This document shows positions 33,686 to 46,317 of a stretch of 64,000 nucleotides of DNA, one piece after another. Location of the stretch: the NCBI GenBank assembly GCA_037693485.1, contig CM075346.1:100050501-100114500 (forward strand). The letters run 5' to 3'. Positions within the stretch are counted from its first letter, which is position 1; each line of letters starts with the position of its first letter. The translations under genes were made by a program, and so were the position numbers. Below the pieces are notes generated by a model. That model was not told the origin of the DNA, made no database searches, and saw only the letters and a program-made list of their open reading frames with translations. The DNA comes from Kitagawia praeruptora. Lineage: Eukaryota; Streptophyta; Magnoliopsida; Apiales; Apiaceae.

Positions 33686-33715
33686 GTATGATACTCAATT
33701 ACATTCCTTTGATGA

Positions 33716-35217
33716 TGTTAACACAAAATCATGCAAGTGCACGTGGTCACAAGTAATACAGATATAAATCGAGTTCGTTCCGCAGAGATCTGGTTTTGGT
33801 CTTAAATCAGTCGATGTACCTATGCAACAATGTATGGTTTTAACTCACTGCTAAGACAAATAACAAATTGAGATTTGATTATCTAATTTAAACTAAGATG
33901 CAAAATATTAAACTAAGAATTAAATTAAATAAAGAGAATTGTAATCGAATTACTTATATGAGAATAAACATGGGATCCTAACTTCATTAAATACTTCCCT
34001 TAGATCTGACGCATTTAATCACTATGTGCAGTGGTTTTGATATCTGATCGGATAACACGAAACAAGTATACGCTACCTGTAAGCATACAAATACCAAACT
34101 AAACATACATCCACAAAAGAGATAGAAGATGAATAGACACCAATTATGCTTAGACCCTATATGTCTATAGAATTTGAAAAAATAACGGTTGAAGAACAAG
34201 TTATCCATAATGATCACATAAGGTAATATAAGTATTTTCACCTCACACCACGAATCATATTGATAAACAATTATGAACCTATGCTAGCATGGTAAGTTCT
34301 AAATCTCAAGATCCACTTTCACTTCACAAGAGATTAACAATTTAAATGTTCGCGACGCATCTATCAATTAAGCATAACCATACGAGGATATCAATTATAC
34401 ACCACACACAGATCTTTAAAGCATCAAGATACTAAGTTCCATAAATAAATCCGTTAGAATCTCATGACAACGATTAGCTCATAATTGAACCGTCCATCGT
34501 CATGGGATTTGATGAAAATATGATAAATAACAAGATATGAAAGAAAGAAGCAATAATATTAATAAAATAAAGAGTTGAGAAAACAAATCTATAATCCAAG
34601 GTAACACAAAAGATGAAGTAGATCTAGATCCGTTGCTTGTCACGAGCGTTGAATCATTCTCTCCTTTTCTCCCTTGCAGATCTAAGCTATGTTACAATAA
34701 TAAAACTATATCCGAATTACAATGCTAAGATGTGTTTAAATAGGCTCTAGATTTTTTGCCCAGCAATAATTTACCTTCTATTACAATTAGAATTTAATTA
34801 AGGTGCTAAAAACTGCCCAAATACAATTAAAACTTGAAAAGGGCAAAACAGTAATTTCACTGCTCCCAACATTCTGTTTGTCGTGCTGTCTGCTCTCACC
34901 ACATGCAGCCTGCTCATGCAACACCTGTTCCATGTTGTAGAAAATCTCTCAAGTTTCGCGTGGGCAGTAAGATCGCTGAAAACGGACTTATAGAACTCCA
35001 GATATGGCCAAAACAGTGTAGACTGCGCAACCGTCCTGGAAAATCCGAATTTTAATTAATTAATCCTCAAAACACGACAGAAGCATCACCTTAATCGACA
35101 TTCTTGCAAGCCTGCACATCTACACAAAACACATCAAAACTATAACAAACTTGAGTCCAAGACAATCAATTTAAGCCGATATGGAACGCTCCAAGTGGAT
35201 ATAAAATCCACTTATCA
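33716..35217 (-). repeat. 3' LTR of the Athila element
   Basis: 1502 bp. On the minus strand it starts TGATAAGTGGATTTTATATC and ends TGTTAACA. The polypurine tract lies immediately beside it at 35218-35232. Confidence 0.93.
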
Positions 35218-36632
35218 CACCCCCAAACTTAAACCGATGCTTGTCCTCAAGCATAAACAATTACAACTAACTAACTAACTAGTACCACTTCCGTAGGTGA
35301 TCACGGTTGCATTTGGCATATGCAACAAGCCCTTTAAACCCCTAGGCAGCCCTAGTGGACGAGTAAGGTCTCGTGAGGGCCTATAGCGAATGTACCCACA
35401 AAATCCATTTAACCTAATGCAATGCATGAATGCAACTAAATGAAAATGCAAAGATCCCCTTCAAACTCACCAAAACCAACTAACAAGCAAATATCTCAAA
35501 GAATGCAACTAAATCCAAATAGAGCTCGACTAAATCCCCGTATACTAACAATACATGAACAGAAACGTGCGTGTGTGCGATGCTCATCAGAAATACTCCC
35601 AACACTAGGTCAAAAATCATACATATTCTTCGCCAAGACAATCACAGGTTTATAAATAGAATAGACTGTAGACACTTCATAACTTAGAAACACCTCCATC
35701 CTTATTCAAGTTAGCCAGGTATTCATGCTTTATTACCACGACATATAATACAATACGCATGCTTATTTAACCGTGCAATGAATGAGACCCCAAAAGGCTT
35801 ATACAATAATACCCATGTAGCGAGTGTTAGGTCAGCAATCCCAAACCACAAAGCTTTAGGTTACTAGGACTAAGTCCCCTCAGACTTAATTACTCGAGTA
35901 TTAAAGAGCTCACTCATGGTTAATTCTGCATTTAACAATTGAACTTTTGATTTTTTTTCTTTTTTTTCTTTTTTTTCTGATTTTTTTTCCTCTTTTTTTT
36001 TTCATGCAATCTGGAATGTGCCTTTCTCATTTCCAACCCTAGACTACTCATATAAGAATGAGCCGGTTACTAGCCAATATTTAACAAATATTAACAACTA
36101 GCATGAAATCCCTGGTTTCCCCCAAACTTAGACTTTAGTGCTCCTACGCCATCAAGGGAATAACGAAAATTCTAAATATAAACAAGTGATTAAATCTCAA
36201 AACATCCAAACAAGCATGACCCTAACCTAGCCCAAAAGCAAACAATGAGACTGTGTAAAAGTTTTGTTCCCGTAACATGCAAGCCAATTTCGTAGGAACT
36301 ATAAATCAGCCCTCTACTCATCATCACCACACTCAATTAAAACATCTACCTATCAATCAGAATCAGCTCGTCCTAAGGGATCATGAAATATGCATGCCAT
36401 GAAAATGCAACTAAATGAACTCACATGGTATACGAAAATAAAACAGAATGTCCTATATGAAACAACATAAATAATACGAACGAACATGCATGAATTACAC
36501 TAAACATGCAAACATGATATCCTTTATGAACACATAATACAACAACAACTACTAATCCCCCAAACCACCCCCAAACTTAAAATAATGTCCGCATTGAATG
36601 GAAGTAAATACGAGGGATAGCAGAAAACATAC
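35218..36632 (-). other. Athila 3' non-coding region with polypurine tract
   Basis: 35218-35232 is the polypurine tract on the minus strand (GTTTAAGTTTGGGGGTG). A T-rich tract with repeated TTTTTTTC lies at 35945-36010. Nothing coding was recognised; several CCCCCAAACTTA words resemble extra polypurine tracts (for example near 36120 and 36570). Confidence 0.65.
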
Positions 36633-37701
36633 CTACTCGTCCTCATCATCGGATGAATCAGGCGGTGGATATGGCGTACGAGCTCCATAGATTGGCCACC
36701 TTGCCTGAATTCCCACATCTCTCAAAGCTGCAGCCATATCCTCAGCATACTCCCGGTTACTAGCATGTATAGCATCCATCCTCCTATACAAACGTCTAAA
36801 GTGGGCATCCAAAACTCTTGGTACTTTCGAAACACGTGGCTGAGTGCCCGCTCCCCGACCACTAGTACCAGCACTAACAACATAACCAAGCCCCCTCAGA
36901 TGTGGAATCCCACCTGGTCATTCCGGCATTCGATCAATAGACACGTCAACAATGGAAGCCATAGGTGACTGCAAATCCTCATCCGCACCCCATGTAACAC
37001 CACTATCTATACACAAACCAGCTATAACAGAAGCATGAGGCATCGATGACAGTGCATTAGACTTTAAAAACTTGATAATATTCTGATAAACAATATAACC
37101 GACATCAATGTACTTTCCCTTAAGAATGCCCCAAAGAAGAATCGCTCTATCAGCTGTTACCTCACCCGTATGAGAAGTTGGCATAATATTCGCACAGATA
37201 AATAAATACCATGCTCGTGCATACTTATTCATCGCAGAAGACGGAAAATTAATCGGCTCAGTAGTTCCCAATTTATATTTCCAAACTGTATCGGGAACAC
37301 ATAACTCAAGAACAATCGCCTCCATATTCACATCCGCACTAGTCTTCCTTGCCCAATCTTCATCCCCCACAAGCTTAGGTGGTTGTCCCAGAATTGGACG
37401 AATAGCATCTGGACTGTAATCCACCTGTTTACCTCGAACCACACACACCCCATCCGACTCACCTTTAGCATTCGCATAAAACTCCCTAACAACATTCACC
37501 GGAACCGGAGCAGGCGCCTTACAAATCTCTCCCCAACGTAACTCATTAATCACATCAACCAACCCGTAATGACGAGTTGGCAAAAACCCCCCTTTCTTTC
37601 GCCACCGACCTTGACAACAATCGATTATACTCAACCTCCGTATCCGGGGAAGAAAATCTTTCCACCCTACTAGAACCACCCCTCATTCGCTTAGGAGCCA
37701 T
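36633..37701 (-). pseudogene. Athila ORF3 (putative plant transposon protein domain)
   Basis: It starts MAPKRMRGGSSR at 37701. After one frameshift in a run of six G (near 37595) the frame reads GFLPTRHYGLVDVINELRW, VREFYANAKGES, GKQVDYSPDAIRPILG and YARAWYLFICANIMPTSHTG. These are the blocks of the domain named putative plant transposon protein, typical of a gene downstream of pol in Athila-like elements. An in-frame TGA at about 36916 is followed by a further open stretch to TAG at 36633 ending in an acidic DDEDE tail. The function of this protein is unknown to me; here it is inactive. Confidence 0.75.
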
Positions 37702-38260
37702 AATAATCAAAACCCCACTCAATAATAACACCACCAAGAAATATCACACCAAAAATACCCAATTAACAAGACTAATACAAAACCCCCAATTTACAAGAAC
37801 ACAAATTCGTAATAAAAATAAAATTAGAGAAGAGATATCCCACTACGAATCAAAGAGGTGAACTTGTACTAATTTTCCCCCAAACTTGAATTTTTTTAGA
37901 GATGTAGAGGATGAAGAGAATGAATTGGGTGTGTATGTATGGGTATATATAGACAATGGAGTGATAGGATGAATATAAAAATTTTAATGTGAAAAGGAAA
38001 AAAATTTGGGTGGAGTTTGAAATTTGATGTAAGATAGAAATAGGATTCAATGAATTAAAGAAAAAGAATTAGGATAGAAATAGGTGGTTTTGGAATTGAA
38101 ATAGGAAAAGAATTAGGTGGAGAGATGAGAGTATAAATAAAATTTGGGGGTTGAAAAGTTTTTTTTTATATAAATAGCAGCTGAATCACAAAAAAAATTC
38201 GGACAAAATTCTGCCCAGCAACTTGCGCGTGCGTGAAAGCAACCTGCCTCAATAACAGTT
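37702..38260 (-). other. Spacer between protease and ORF3 in the Athila element
   Basis: AT-rich and low-complexity. The RT-RNase H-integrase block normally expected here is absent. Confidence 0.6.
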
Positions 38261-38380
38261 GCGCAGGCGCAACCTGCGCCACAACCCCGCAGTCTGCTCC
38301 TAGACAAGTAACGCAGGCGCAACCTGCGTTACACACCTGCAACCTGCCCCGAACGAAGAAATGCAGGCGTAGCCTGCGTT
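38261..38380. repeat. Three similar GC-rich hairpins
   Basis: GCGCAGG-CGCAA-CCTGCGC (38261-38279), GTAACGCAGG-CGCAA-CCTGCGTTAC (38308-38332) and AATGCAGG-CGTAG-CCTGCGTT (38360-38380) are perfect or near-perfect hairpins with the same five-base loop type. They are spaced about 50 bp apart in otherwise AT-rich DNA. Confidence 0.85.
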
Positions 38381-38549
38381 ACAGGGCTGCAACCTGCTCA
38401 AAAATTTGAATTTTTTTTTTTGAAAGAAACACTCAAATTTTTTTTTTTTTTAAAGAAACACTCAAATTTTTTTTTTCCTACACTAATGCATGGGTTGCCT
38501 CCCACCAAGCGCTTCTTTAACGTCAATAGCTTGACGTTACGTCCTCAAA

Positions 38550-39614
38550 TCATGGCGGTTTTAAAAGAATAACTGAACCGTCCTCAACAGAAAGACCATT
38601 CATACGAACGTTGACATCTTGGTTGCTTGCTTTCCACAAATCTCTTTCATCAAACTTCAACCTGATTTTACTACCCAACGGCCAAATCTTCTTCTTTTTC
38701 TTCTTCACACCTCTAAGGTGCTTCTCCGACTCAACCGGCTGAACAAAAATTTCTTCTTCCTTATCATCGGTTTTCCACCTTCGCAACACGTTATCATGCC
38801 CCTCCTCAAAAATCACTAGCTCATTATTCAAAAGGACATACCTCAAATGTGGTGGAAGTTTCCCAAGCTTTACACTCGAAAGATCTCGAACCGAAGAACT
38901 GTCAATAGAATCACTGATGGGATGCTTTAGCATGTGTGTGTCCGATTTCTCGCTCAACAATTGATCATACTTCTTTCTCTGACCCATATCAACTATTTCC
39001 ACACTGCAACACTCTTCATCCTCTTTCGGAAATTTCATGGCCTTGAACACATTAAAGGTGACATTCTGATCTTGCACCCTCATTGTAAGCTCTCCTTTTT
39101 GCACATCAATCAAAGTACGACCCGTAGCTAGAAAAGGCCTTCCCAAGATTATGGGAATCTTCTTGTCTTCTTCAAAATCCAGAATCACAAAATCGGTAGG
39201 AAATATGAGCTTATCAACCTTCACCAAGACATCCTCTACTATACCCCTCGGATACGTGATAGATCGATCAGCCAACTGCAAAGAGATGTTAGTTGGCTTT
39301 GGCTCCGGTAGACCAAGTTGCTTGAAAACAGACAAGGGCATGGGATCAATACTAGCTCCCAAATCACATAAGCATTTGTCAAAAGACAACTTCCCAATGG
39401 TGCATGAAATTGTAAAGCTTCCTGGATCCTTAAGTTTAGGTGGCAACTTCTGCTGCAGAACGGCACTACACTCCTCTGTCAAAGCCACTGTTTCAAATTC
39501 TTCCAACCTTCTCTTCCGTGACAAAATATCCTTCATGAACTTTGCATATCTCGGCATTTGCTCCAATGCTTCAACAAAAGGAATATTAATGGATAGTTTC
39601 TTGAAGACATCCAT
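38550..39614 (-). CDS. Athila protease-region ORF (partial pol)
   Basis: This is a 354-codon open frame. FVEALEQMPRYAKFMKDILS leads to an aspartic-protease-like domain (CDLGASIDPMPLSVFKQLG, ILDFEEDKKIPIILGRPFLA), the usual Athila order. The catalytic triad reads DLG. It ends before any RT motif. The upstream junction with gag (about 39615-39860) contains stops, so it is a separate remnant, not part of a working polyprotein. Confidence 0.8.
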   Translation of the reverse strand: MDVFKKLSINIPFVEALEQMPRYAKFMKDILSRKRRLEEFETVALTEECSAVLQQKLPPKLKDPGSFTISCTIGKLSFDKCLCDLGASIDPMPLSVFKQLGLPEPKPTNISLQLADRSITYPRGIVEDVLVKVDKLIFPTDFVILDFEEDKKIPIILGRPFLATGRTLIDVQKGELTMRVQDQNVTFNVFKAMKFPKEDEECCSVEIVDMGQRKKYDQLLSEKSDTHMLKHPISDSIDSSSVRDLSSVKLGKLPPHLRYVLLNNELVIFEEGHDNVLRRWKTDDKEEEIFVQPVESEKHLRGVKKKKKKIWPLGSKIRLKFDERDLWKASNQDVNVRMNGLSVEDGSVILLKPP

Positions 39615-40059
39615 AAATTTCTGAAACTATTTCTCTTGACTTTTCTGCAAGCGTCCAGGAAATGGAGGAGGTGGATAGATCTGATTATTCTTTATAGACT
39701 GCTCTGGAGTAGACTTTTCAACAGGTTTCTTGCTCTTCTCACCATCAAGCTGATCAGCCACTAAATCAGATTTCTCAATTTCTGGCACTACAGATTTTTC
39801 AACTTGCTGATTCTGAACATCTTCATCTTCCTTAGTTGCTGATTTTGGATCTGTTGTAACCCTTCATGATCTCAAAGTAACTGCTTTCACCTGCTCATGG
39901 ACCTCCCTCTTGCCTGGATTAACCTCTGTATTACTTGGAAGAGTTCCTTGTTACATATTTAGTAAGACACTTGCAATCTGTCACATATGGTTTTCCAAGG
40001 TCTTTTGAGAAGCTTGCAGGTTCTTCATCATCATCCCCAAATCATCCATTTCTGATTTT

Positions 40060-41228
40060 TCATTGGATGATTTCCCCGCATGAGCCTGGGGCTGTTGCTG
40101 CTGAAATCCCGGAGGTTGATATGGTTGCCTTGGAGCATACGGCTATTGATAGCCCTGGTTGAATGGCTTCGCTTGCTATCCCTGGAATTGCTGCTGATAA
40201 GGTTGTTGAGCACCGATTGTTGCTCCAGCTAAAGTTGGGATGATTCCTGTTGTTTGGATGATAGGTGGCTGGAACTGGTGCAGCAGGTCTCGGAATGTTA
40301 CTCACGAACTGTGCCGATTCAGGAGAAATAGCACACTAATTCGTCTCATGTGCGCCCGCACATAGCTCACAAATACTAGCAACCTGCTGGACTCCATAAT
40401 TTGTAAGAGAATCCACCTTCATAGTCAAAGCCTTCAACTGAGCTGCAATAGCTGAAGCTGTATCCACCTCAAACAAACTTGCTACCTTGCCTTGAGAAAG
40501 CCTTTGGGTTGGATTCTGATATTCATTAGCAGCCATCGTCTCAATAAGATCATAAGCTTCATCATAGCTCTTAGCATAGGTCTAGACTGTCCTCCCAACC
40601 CATTATAGAAACTATTAATAACCATCCAGTCAGGCATACCATGATGTGGACACCTACGAAGCATCTCCTTATATCGCTCACATGCCTCACACAAAGATTC
40701 TCCATATTGCTGCTGAAATTGAGTTAGCTGGTTCCTTATTGCTGCAGTTTTCACCATAGGGAAGAATTTAGTAAGAAACTTCTGAGCAAGATCCTCCCAT
40801 GTAGTAATGGAACCAGGTGGTAGAGAGTGTAACCAGCCCTTGGCCTTATCCTTCAAAGAGAATGGGAAAAGCCTCAACTTGATAGCATCATCCGAAACAC
40901 CATTGAACTTGAAAGTATCACAGATCTCGATAAAGTCCCGAATATGCATGTTAGGATCCTCCGTAGGAGCACCCCCAAACTGAACCGAATTCTGTAGCAT
41001 TTGAATAGTGCCTGGCTTGATCTCGAAGTTATTAGCTGTGATGGCCGGCCTGATAATACTAGACTGGATATCATTGATCTTCGGCTGAGAATACTCCTTC
41101 AAAGCATTAGCTGCTGCTGCATCACCCATCGCTACTGTAGTTTCAGCTTCCTCGTTCTAATTCTCTAAATTCTCTACAAGATCGTCTTTTGCCAGTTCTT
41201 CCAAATGAGCTTGTAAACGTGTTCGCAT
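40060..41228 (-). pseudogene. Athila gag, broken
   Basis: A start at 41228 (MRTRLQAHLEEL) is followed by a TAG at about 41158. The main open stretch from 41129 has PNMHIRDFIEICDTFKFNGV, LRLFPFSLKDKAKGWLHSLP and WEDLAQKFLTKFFP, the typical Athila Gag core. A deletion/frameshift near 40580 moves the continuation (MAANEYQNPTQRLSQGKVA) to another frame, and more stops follow. Confidence 0.85.
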
Positions 41229-41344
41229 ACAAAATTAAGCACCTGAAACACCACGAAACAAACAAAACAAGTAATAAATCCGAGTCAGTGAACGCTAACG
41301 ACCACTATTGACAAGCACATAAACTAAAAATAAAACACCGATGA

Positions 41345-41362
41345 TCCCCGGCAGCGGCGCCA
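41345..41362 (-). promoter_or_regulatory. Primer-binding site of the Athila element
   Basis: TGGCGCCGCTGCCGGGGA on the minus strand lies six bases from the 5' LTR end. It is complementary to the 3' end of tRNA-Asp with one or two mismatches. Confidence 0.88.
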
Positions 41363-41368
41363 AAAACT

Positions 41369-42871
41369 TGTTAACACAAAATCACGCAAGTGCACGTGGT
41401 CACAAGTAATACAGATATAAATCGAGTTCATTTCGCAGAGATCTGGTTTTGGTCTTAAATCAGTCGATGTACCTATGCAACAATGTATGGTTTTAACTCA
41501 CTACTAAGACAAATAACAAATTGAGATTTGATTATCTAATTTAAACTAAGATGCAAAATATTAAACTAAGAATTAAATTAACTAAAGAGAATTGTAATCG
41601 AATTACTTATATGAGAATAAACATGGGATCCTAACTTCATTAAATACTTCCCTTAGATCTGACGCCTTTAATCACTATGTGCAGTGGTTTTGATATCTGA
41701 TCGGATAACACGAAACAAGTATACGCTACTTGTCAGCATACGCATACCAAACTAAACATACATCCACAAAAGAGATAGAAGATGAATAGAAACCAAATAT
41801 GCTTAGACCCTATATGTATATAGAATTTGAAAACATAACGGTTGAAGAACAAGTTATCCATAATGATCACATAAGGTAGTATAAGTATTTTCATCTCACA
41901 CCACGAATCATATTGATAAACAATTATGAACCTATGCTAGCATGGCAAGTTCTAAATCTCAAGATCCACTTTTACTTCACAAGAGATTAACAATTTAGAT
42001 GTTCGCGACGCATCTATCAATTAAGCATAACCATACGAGGATATCAAGTATACACCACACACAAATCTTTAAAGCATCAAGATACTAAGTTTCATAAATA
42101 AATCCGTTAGAATCCCATGACAACGATTAGCTCATTATTGAACCGTTCATCGTCATGGGATTTGATGAAAACATGATAAATAACAAGATATGAAAGAAAG
42201 AAGCAATAATATTAATAAAATAAAGAGTTGAGAAAACAAATCTATAATCCAAGGTAACACAAAAGATGAAGTAGATCTAGATCCGTTGCTTGTCACGAGC
42301 GTTGAATCATTCTCTCCTTTTCTCCCTTGCAGATCTAAGCTATGTTACAATAATAAAACTATATCCGAATTACAATGCTAAGATGTGTTTAAATTAGCTC
42401 TAGATTTCTTGCCTAGCAAGAATTTACCTTCTATTACAATTAGAATTTAATTAAGGTGCTAAAAACTGCCCAAAATACAATTTAAACTTGAAAAGGGCAA
42501 AACAGTAATTTCCCTGCTCCCAACATTCTGTTTGTCGTGCTGTCTGCTCTCACCACATGCAGCCTTCTCGTGCAACACCTGTTCCATGTTGTAGAAAATC
42601 TCTCAAGCTTCGCGTGGGTAGTAAGATCGCTGAAAACGGACTTATAGAACTCTAGATATGGCCAAAACAGTGTAGACTGCGCAACCGTCCCGGAAAATCC
42701 GAATTTTAATTAATTAATCCTCAAAACACGACAGAAGCATCACCTTAATCGACATTCTTACAAGCCTGCACATCTACACAAAACACATCAAAACTATAAC
42801 AAACTTGAGTCCAAGACAATCAATTTAAGTCGATATTGAACGCTCCAAGTGGATATAAAATCCACTTATCA
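41369..42871 (-). repeat. 5' LTR of the Athila element
   Basis: 1503 bp, about 97% identical to 33716-35217 by eye. Confidence 0.93.
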
Positions 42872-42876
42872 GATGA

Positions 42877-44091
42877 TCTGAACATGGAGAGGTCTGATAT
42901 ATCATTGTTGTAAATGCGACTTGATTTAATTTTGAATTTAGTCAAAGAGAGCTTTCGATTTACTACATCAGGTGAGGTATGTTTCCTTGCTTGGCATTCT
43001 ATGTTATAATTCTATGATATTACTTTGATGTGTGTTGTTCTGTTAATTATTTCAAGACTTTAAGTACTAGAATTCCTTTCGTATCCAAGGATTAGTTTGA
43101 CATTAGTTATTGTTGCATATTTAATAGCCTTTTCATATAGCCTCTAAACAAACAAGATTCAGTTTTTGTGTTGTGAAACCGGATGCTTTTATCGATTTGC
43201 TTTGCATTCTTTTTTGTGGTTACATATAGCAAGTATTAGCAACTGAACTTAATGGACCGATAATATCTGACCATGAAATTAAACGGATGTAATGATAAGT
43301 ATTTTCCATTATTTCGTGGCATACCATAGAGGTCCACTGTCCACTAGTCACATACTCACATTAGTCTTTACGAAGAGGATGGAGAATGTCTCAGGATTGT
43401 TGCTCAAAATTTTCACTTCAGTGATGATGCCTTCCAGATTTTATAAAAATTTAGGTAAGTCAGCACCTGTGTATTAATAATATAAGTATGAAGGATACTT
43501 GTTCACTTAATAGTGTCCGTTCTTTCTTTTTTACTTCTTTATACTTTTGTTTTAGGTTTGGAGGAGGGATGAGGTTCGGTTCTAGTAGCTCACATAGTAC
43601 ACTTTTTCTTATAAATAACTCTGTAATTTACTATAATTGTGCATACATGTAGCGAAATAGCTTTTTGTTTATCTAAGTTAGCCATAGTTCCGTCACTCGT
43701 GTTGTAACTATTATTTTGAACAACTATGTCTCTACCTGAACATTCTTATGCTCTATTTTATACTTGTTTCGATAGCTTTCATTGTTGGAACTAGAGAGCT
43801 TGATACATCGTGAAAGTGGAGATTATCTTCTGAATGATCACCTAAAGTGTATGCAAGTAAAGCAAACTTATTTACCTCTAGATGTAAGAAATAATGCCTT
43901 CAATATGAAAAGGGAAAAAAATTATGATGCTCTTAAGAAAGTAAATTGGGGAAGCAATTTTACACTTCCAGAAGGTTGAACAAAAAATTAAGACTTGCAA
44001 TTGTTGTTAACACCAGCACTGAGTACTTTGGCATGTTGTAACTCGGAACCTACTTGATAATGTCAGTAGTATCTGAAAGATAATATTACAG
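42877..44091. other. CACTA interior, possible captured intron sequence
   Basis: Intron-like T-rich DNA. Short coding-like stretches (about 43340-43440 and 43782-43979) could be decayed exons. I could not identify them. Confidence 0.4.
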
Positions 44092-45022
44092 CATGAAGCA
44101 GGTCATTTCTTGGTTGGCTAATTGCTCGGTGTTCTTCCAAAAGGATATAGAGTGCCTAGCATGTATGATCTAAATCAGGATGAACTTGCTGGAGGAAGGG
44201 TAGATTTTCTTGGCCTTGAGTTTCTTGAAGAAGTAAATGTTTTAGATACCTTATGTGATCTCTTTTCAATTTATCGTAAATCGTAACCATATATAATATA
44301 GTTAAGCTCTTAGTCTAATACATCTTTAAAGTTTCAGTTGTCTATTTTAGAAGAAACTCAGATCTGTTGATATGAAACTACATATTAGAAACAGAATGTA
44401 GCAATTGATTTGGCAACTCAAATTTTGCTGTAAATGTTATATTTCCTTCATATATTTAAAGATAATAGTAGTAAGTTTAGACCTTCTACAGCAGCTTTTT
44501 GAATGGATATAAGTTTATCTATTTGTTTGCAATGCACATTCTCTAGTTTTATTCAGAATCCCCCTATATATGTAACATTAATATGCATTTAGTAGCAGAT
44601 ATTTAGACGGATTATTTTTTACAAATATATCTAAAAATTCATTATGATGTCAAAAAGGTGGTGTCACCATGGCAGTACATCTCCTTAGGTACACTTTAAC
44701 ACTCTATTCGTATATAGAATTTAAAAAAATATCTATTTTGGAACTAGCATCAAAATAATTTATTTTAATTCTGGAGTGGAATTCTTTGAAGTGTTCAAAC
44801 AAGGATCTTTCACGCTAATCAGTTGGAAAGTGAAGAAGAAAACGAATCTTGACAAACAGCTAAAAGCCATGTTAATTATGCTTCAATAAATTTTGCTTAT
44901 TTGTGCCAAGTGTTCTTTTCCTTATCTCTACCATTTGTGAATCTTATGCTTTCTCTACTGCACAGGTTGATCCTGATGGAAAATCAAACTACAAGCTCAC
45001 CAAAGAGAAACTTTTTAACGAA
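44092..45022 (+). pseudogene. Captured FtsH-like (peptidase M41-like) gene fragment
   Basis: After a TTACAG acceptor, 44092-44232 reads HEAGHFLVG, stop, LLGVLPKGYRVPSMYDLNQD and GGRVDFLGLEFLEE. The zinc-binding HExxH motif and the following helix are those of plant FtsH-like proteins. An in-frame TAA replaces what is usually an aromatic codon. A GTAAAT donor, a 733-bp intron and a CACAG acceptor lead to a second exon-like piece, 44966-45022 (VDPDGKSNYKLTKEKLFNE), ending at GTATGA. Both pieces keep phase, which supports one captured gene with introns. The gene identity rests on the HEAGH block only. Confidence 0.6.
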
Positions 45023-46317
45023 GTATGACTTCTTTTTAGATTAATTTTTTTTGCAGTTGATGTTGCTTTCGTGTCAAGTTCTTTGGTTGTAATATTTGAG
45101 TTATTGTTTGTGCCAATCGTTAATAGGAAGTGGATTAGTTATAATGCTAATTTTTAAGCTTCATTTTTGCCCTTTAGGAAAAACATGTTTGTATGTTTGT
45201 TAAGAGTGGATTTAGCTTTGCATAGCTTGAGTAAGGTGTAAAGTTCCCGTTTTGAGGTATCATCTTATCTGGTGTAATGGACGCCGGTAGCAAGCGTAGC
45301 TTTAGTGGACCAACTCACATAATGCTCTTAATAATACTCACCACAGCTTAGTCTTCATATAATTGTTCTGTATGACTATAAGATTATCAGTTGCATGTGG
45401 TAGTAGACTGTACTTATCGATTTGTTATGCCAGAAACAATTATATCCCTAAAAATGGAATACAAAGTGCCCGATTGGTGGTACTTTAGGTATGTGATATA
45501 AGTAAAATAGGCGTATTTTTATTCAAAAATTCCTGTCAGTTGGCATAAGAATAGCATACAAAATGTAAGGCATCGGCACTTTTTTGTATGTTCTCATCCT
45601 AATGAGCTGTTTATTCCTGCAGCTATTTTCATAAGACATGTTTAAGGCTGTGAATTTTGCAGCTGAACTTGATTGGTAAGTATATTTTTTTTGATTGGAA
45701 GCTTCACTTTCTTCCACAAGGCTTATCAGACATCAACCAGAATACCAAATTGTTTGATGTTATATATGTCTAGAACAATGTGTTGCCTTGTGATATTCTT
45801 AGCTATGATAAAACTGAATTTGCTCTAGCACAACACCACCTGTTGCAGACTCTACCTATGATAACCGGGTAAAAATATGAACTTGCAAGTGGTCTGTACA
45901 GTCTACAGTGCTTGCTGAACACAAACTCTATTTTTGCATATATCTGTTTAGTACAGATATATGATGTTATATGATTCTTAGGCGCTAATATTTTCCTTGA
46001 ATTTGGACATGTATGCTTTATTTGCCTAAGCAACTCGAAAAACATGGCTTTTGGTTGCGAACATCAGGTAATAATTCTGTTAAAACTATTTATGATCAGA
46101 CCTTATTTCGTTGTTTTCAGAGTGTAAAATCGATTTAATTAAATTCTGGACAGGTTTGACGTTATCTCTTGTTTTGTATGTATCTCTTTCGTTATAAGTC
46201 CGTTTTTCATGGTTTTGGTCAATTTAGAAAGCTTATGAAGTTCTCTTTAATTTCTTTGTGTTAATATCCTGCTAAATCAGTTGTTATCTCGTGTCTTACT
46301 CTTGTTGGAATGTGCAG

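Larger units (their letters stand above)
33716..42871 (-). mobile_element. Athila-lineage LTR retrotransposon lacking RT and integrase
   Basis: LTRs of about 1.5 kb (33716-35217 and 41369-42871) begin TG and end CA on the coding (minus) strand. GATGA flanks both ends (33711-33715, 42872-42876). A tRNA-Asp primer site (TGGCGCCGCTGCCGGGGA, 41345-41362) and a polypurine tract (AAGTTTGGGGGTG) are present. Gag and protease are recognisable and a third ORF lies downstream, but the RT, RNase H and integrase have been lost. The LTRs differ at roughly 45 positions by eye (about 3%), so it is clearly older than the Tat insertion. It sits in the captured hydrolase intron of the CACTA element. Confidence 0.93.

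Noticed and set aside
22077..42871. Endogenous pararetrovirus or other viral integration
   Set aside because: All RT, integrase and Gag motifs belong to Ty3 retrotransposons or a LINE. No movement-protein or coat-protein motif was seen.
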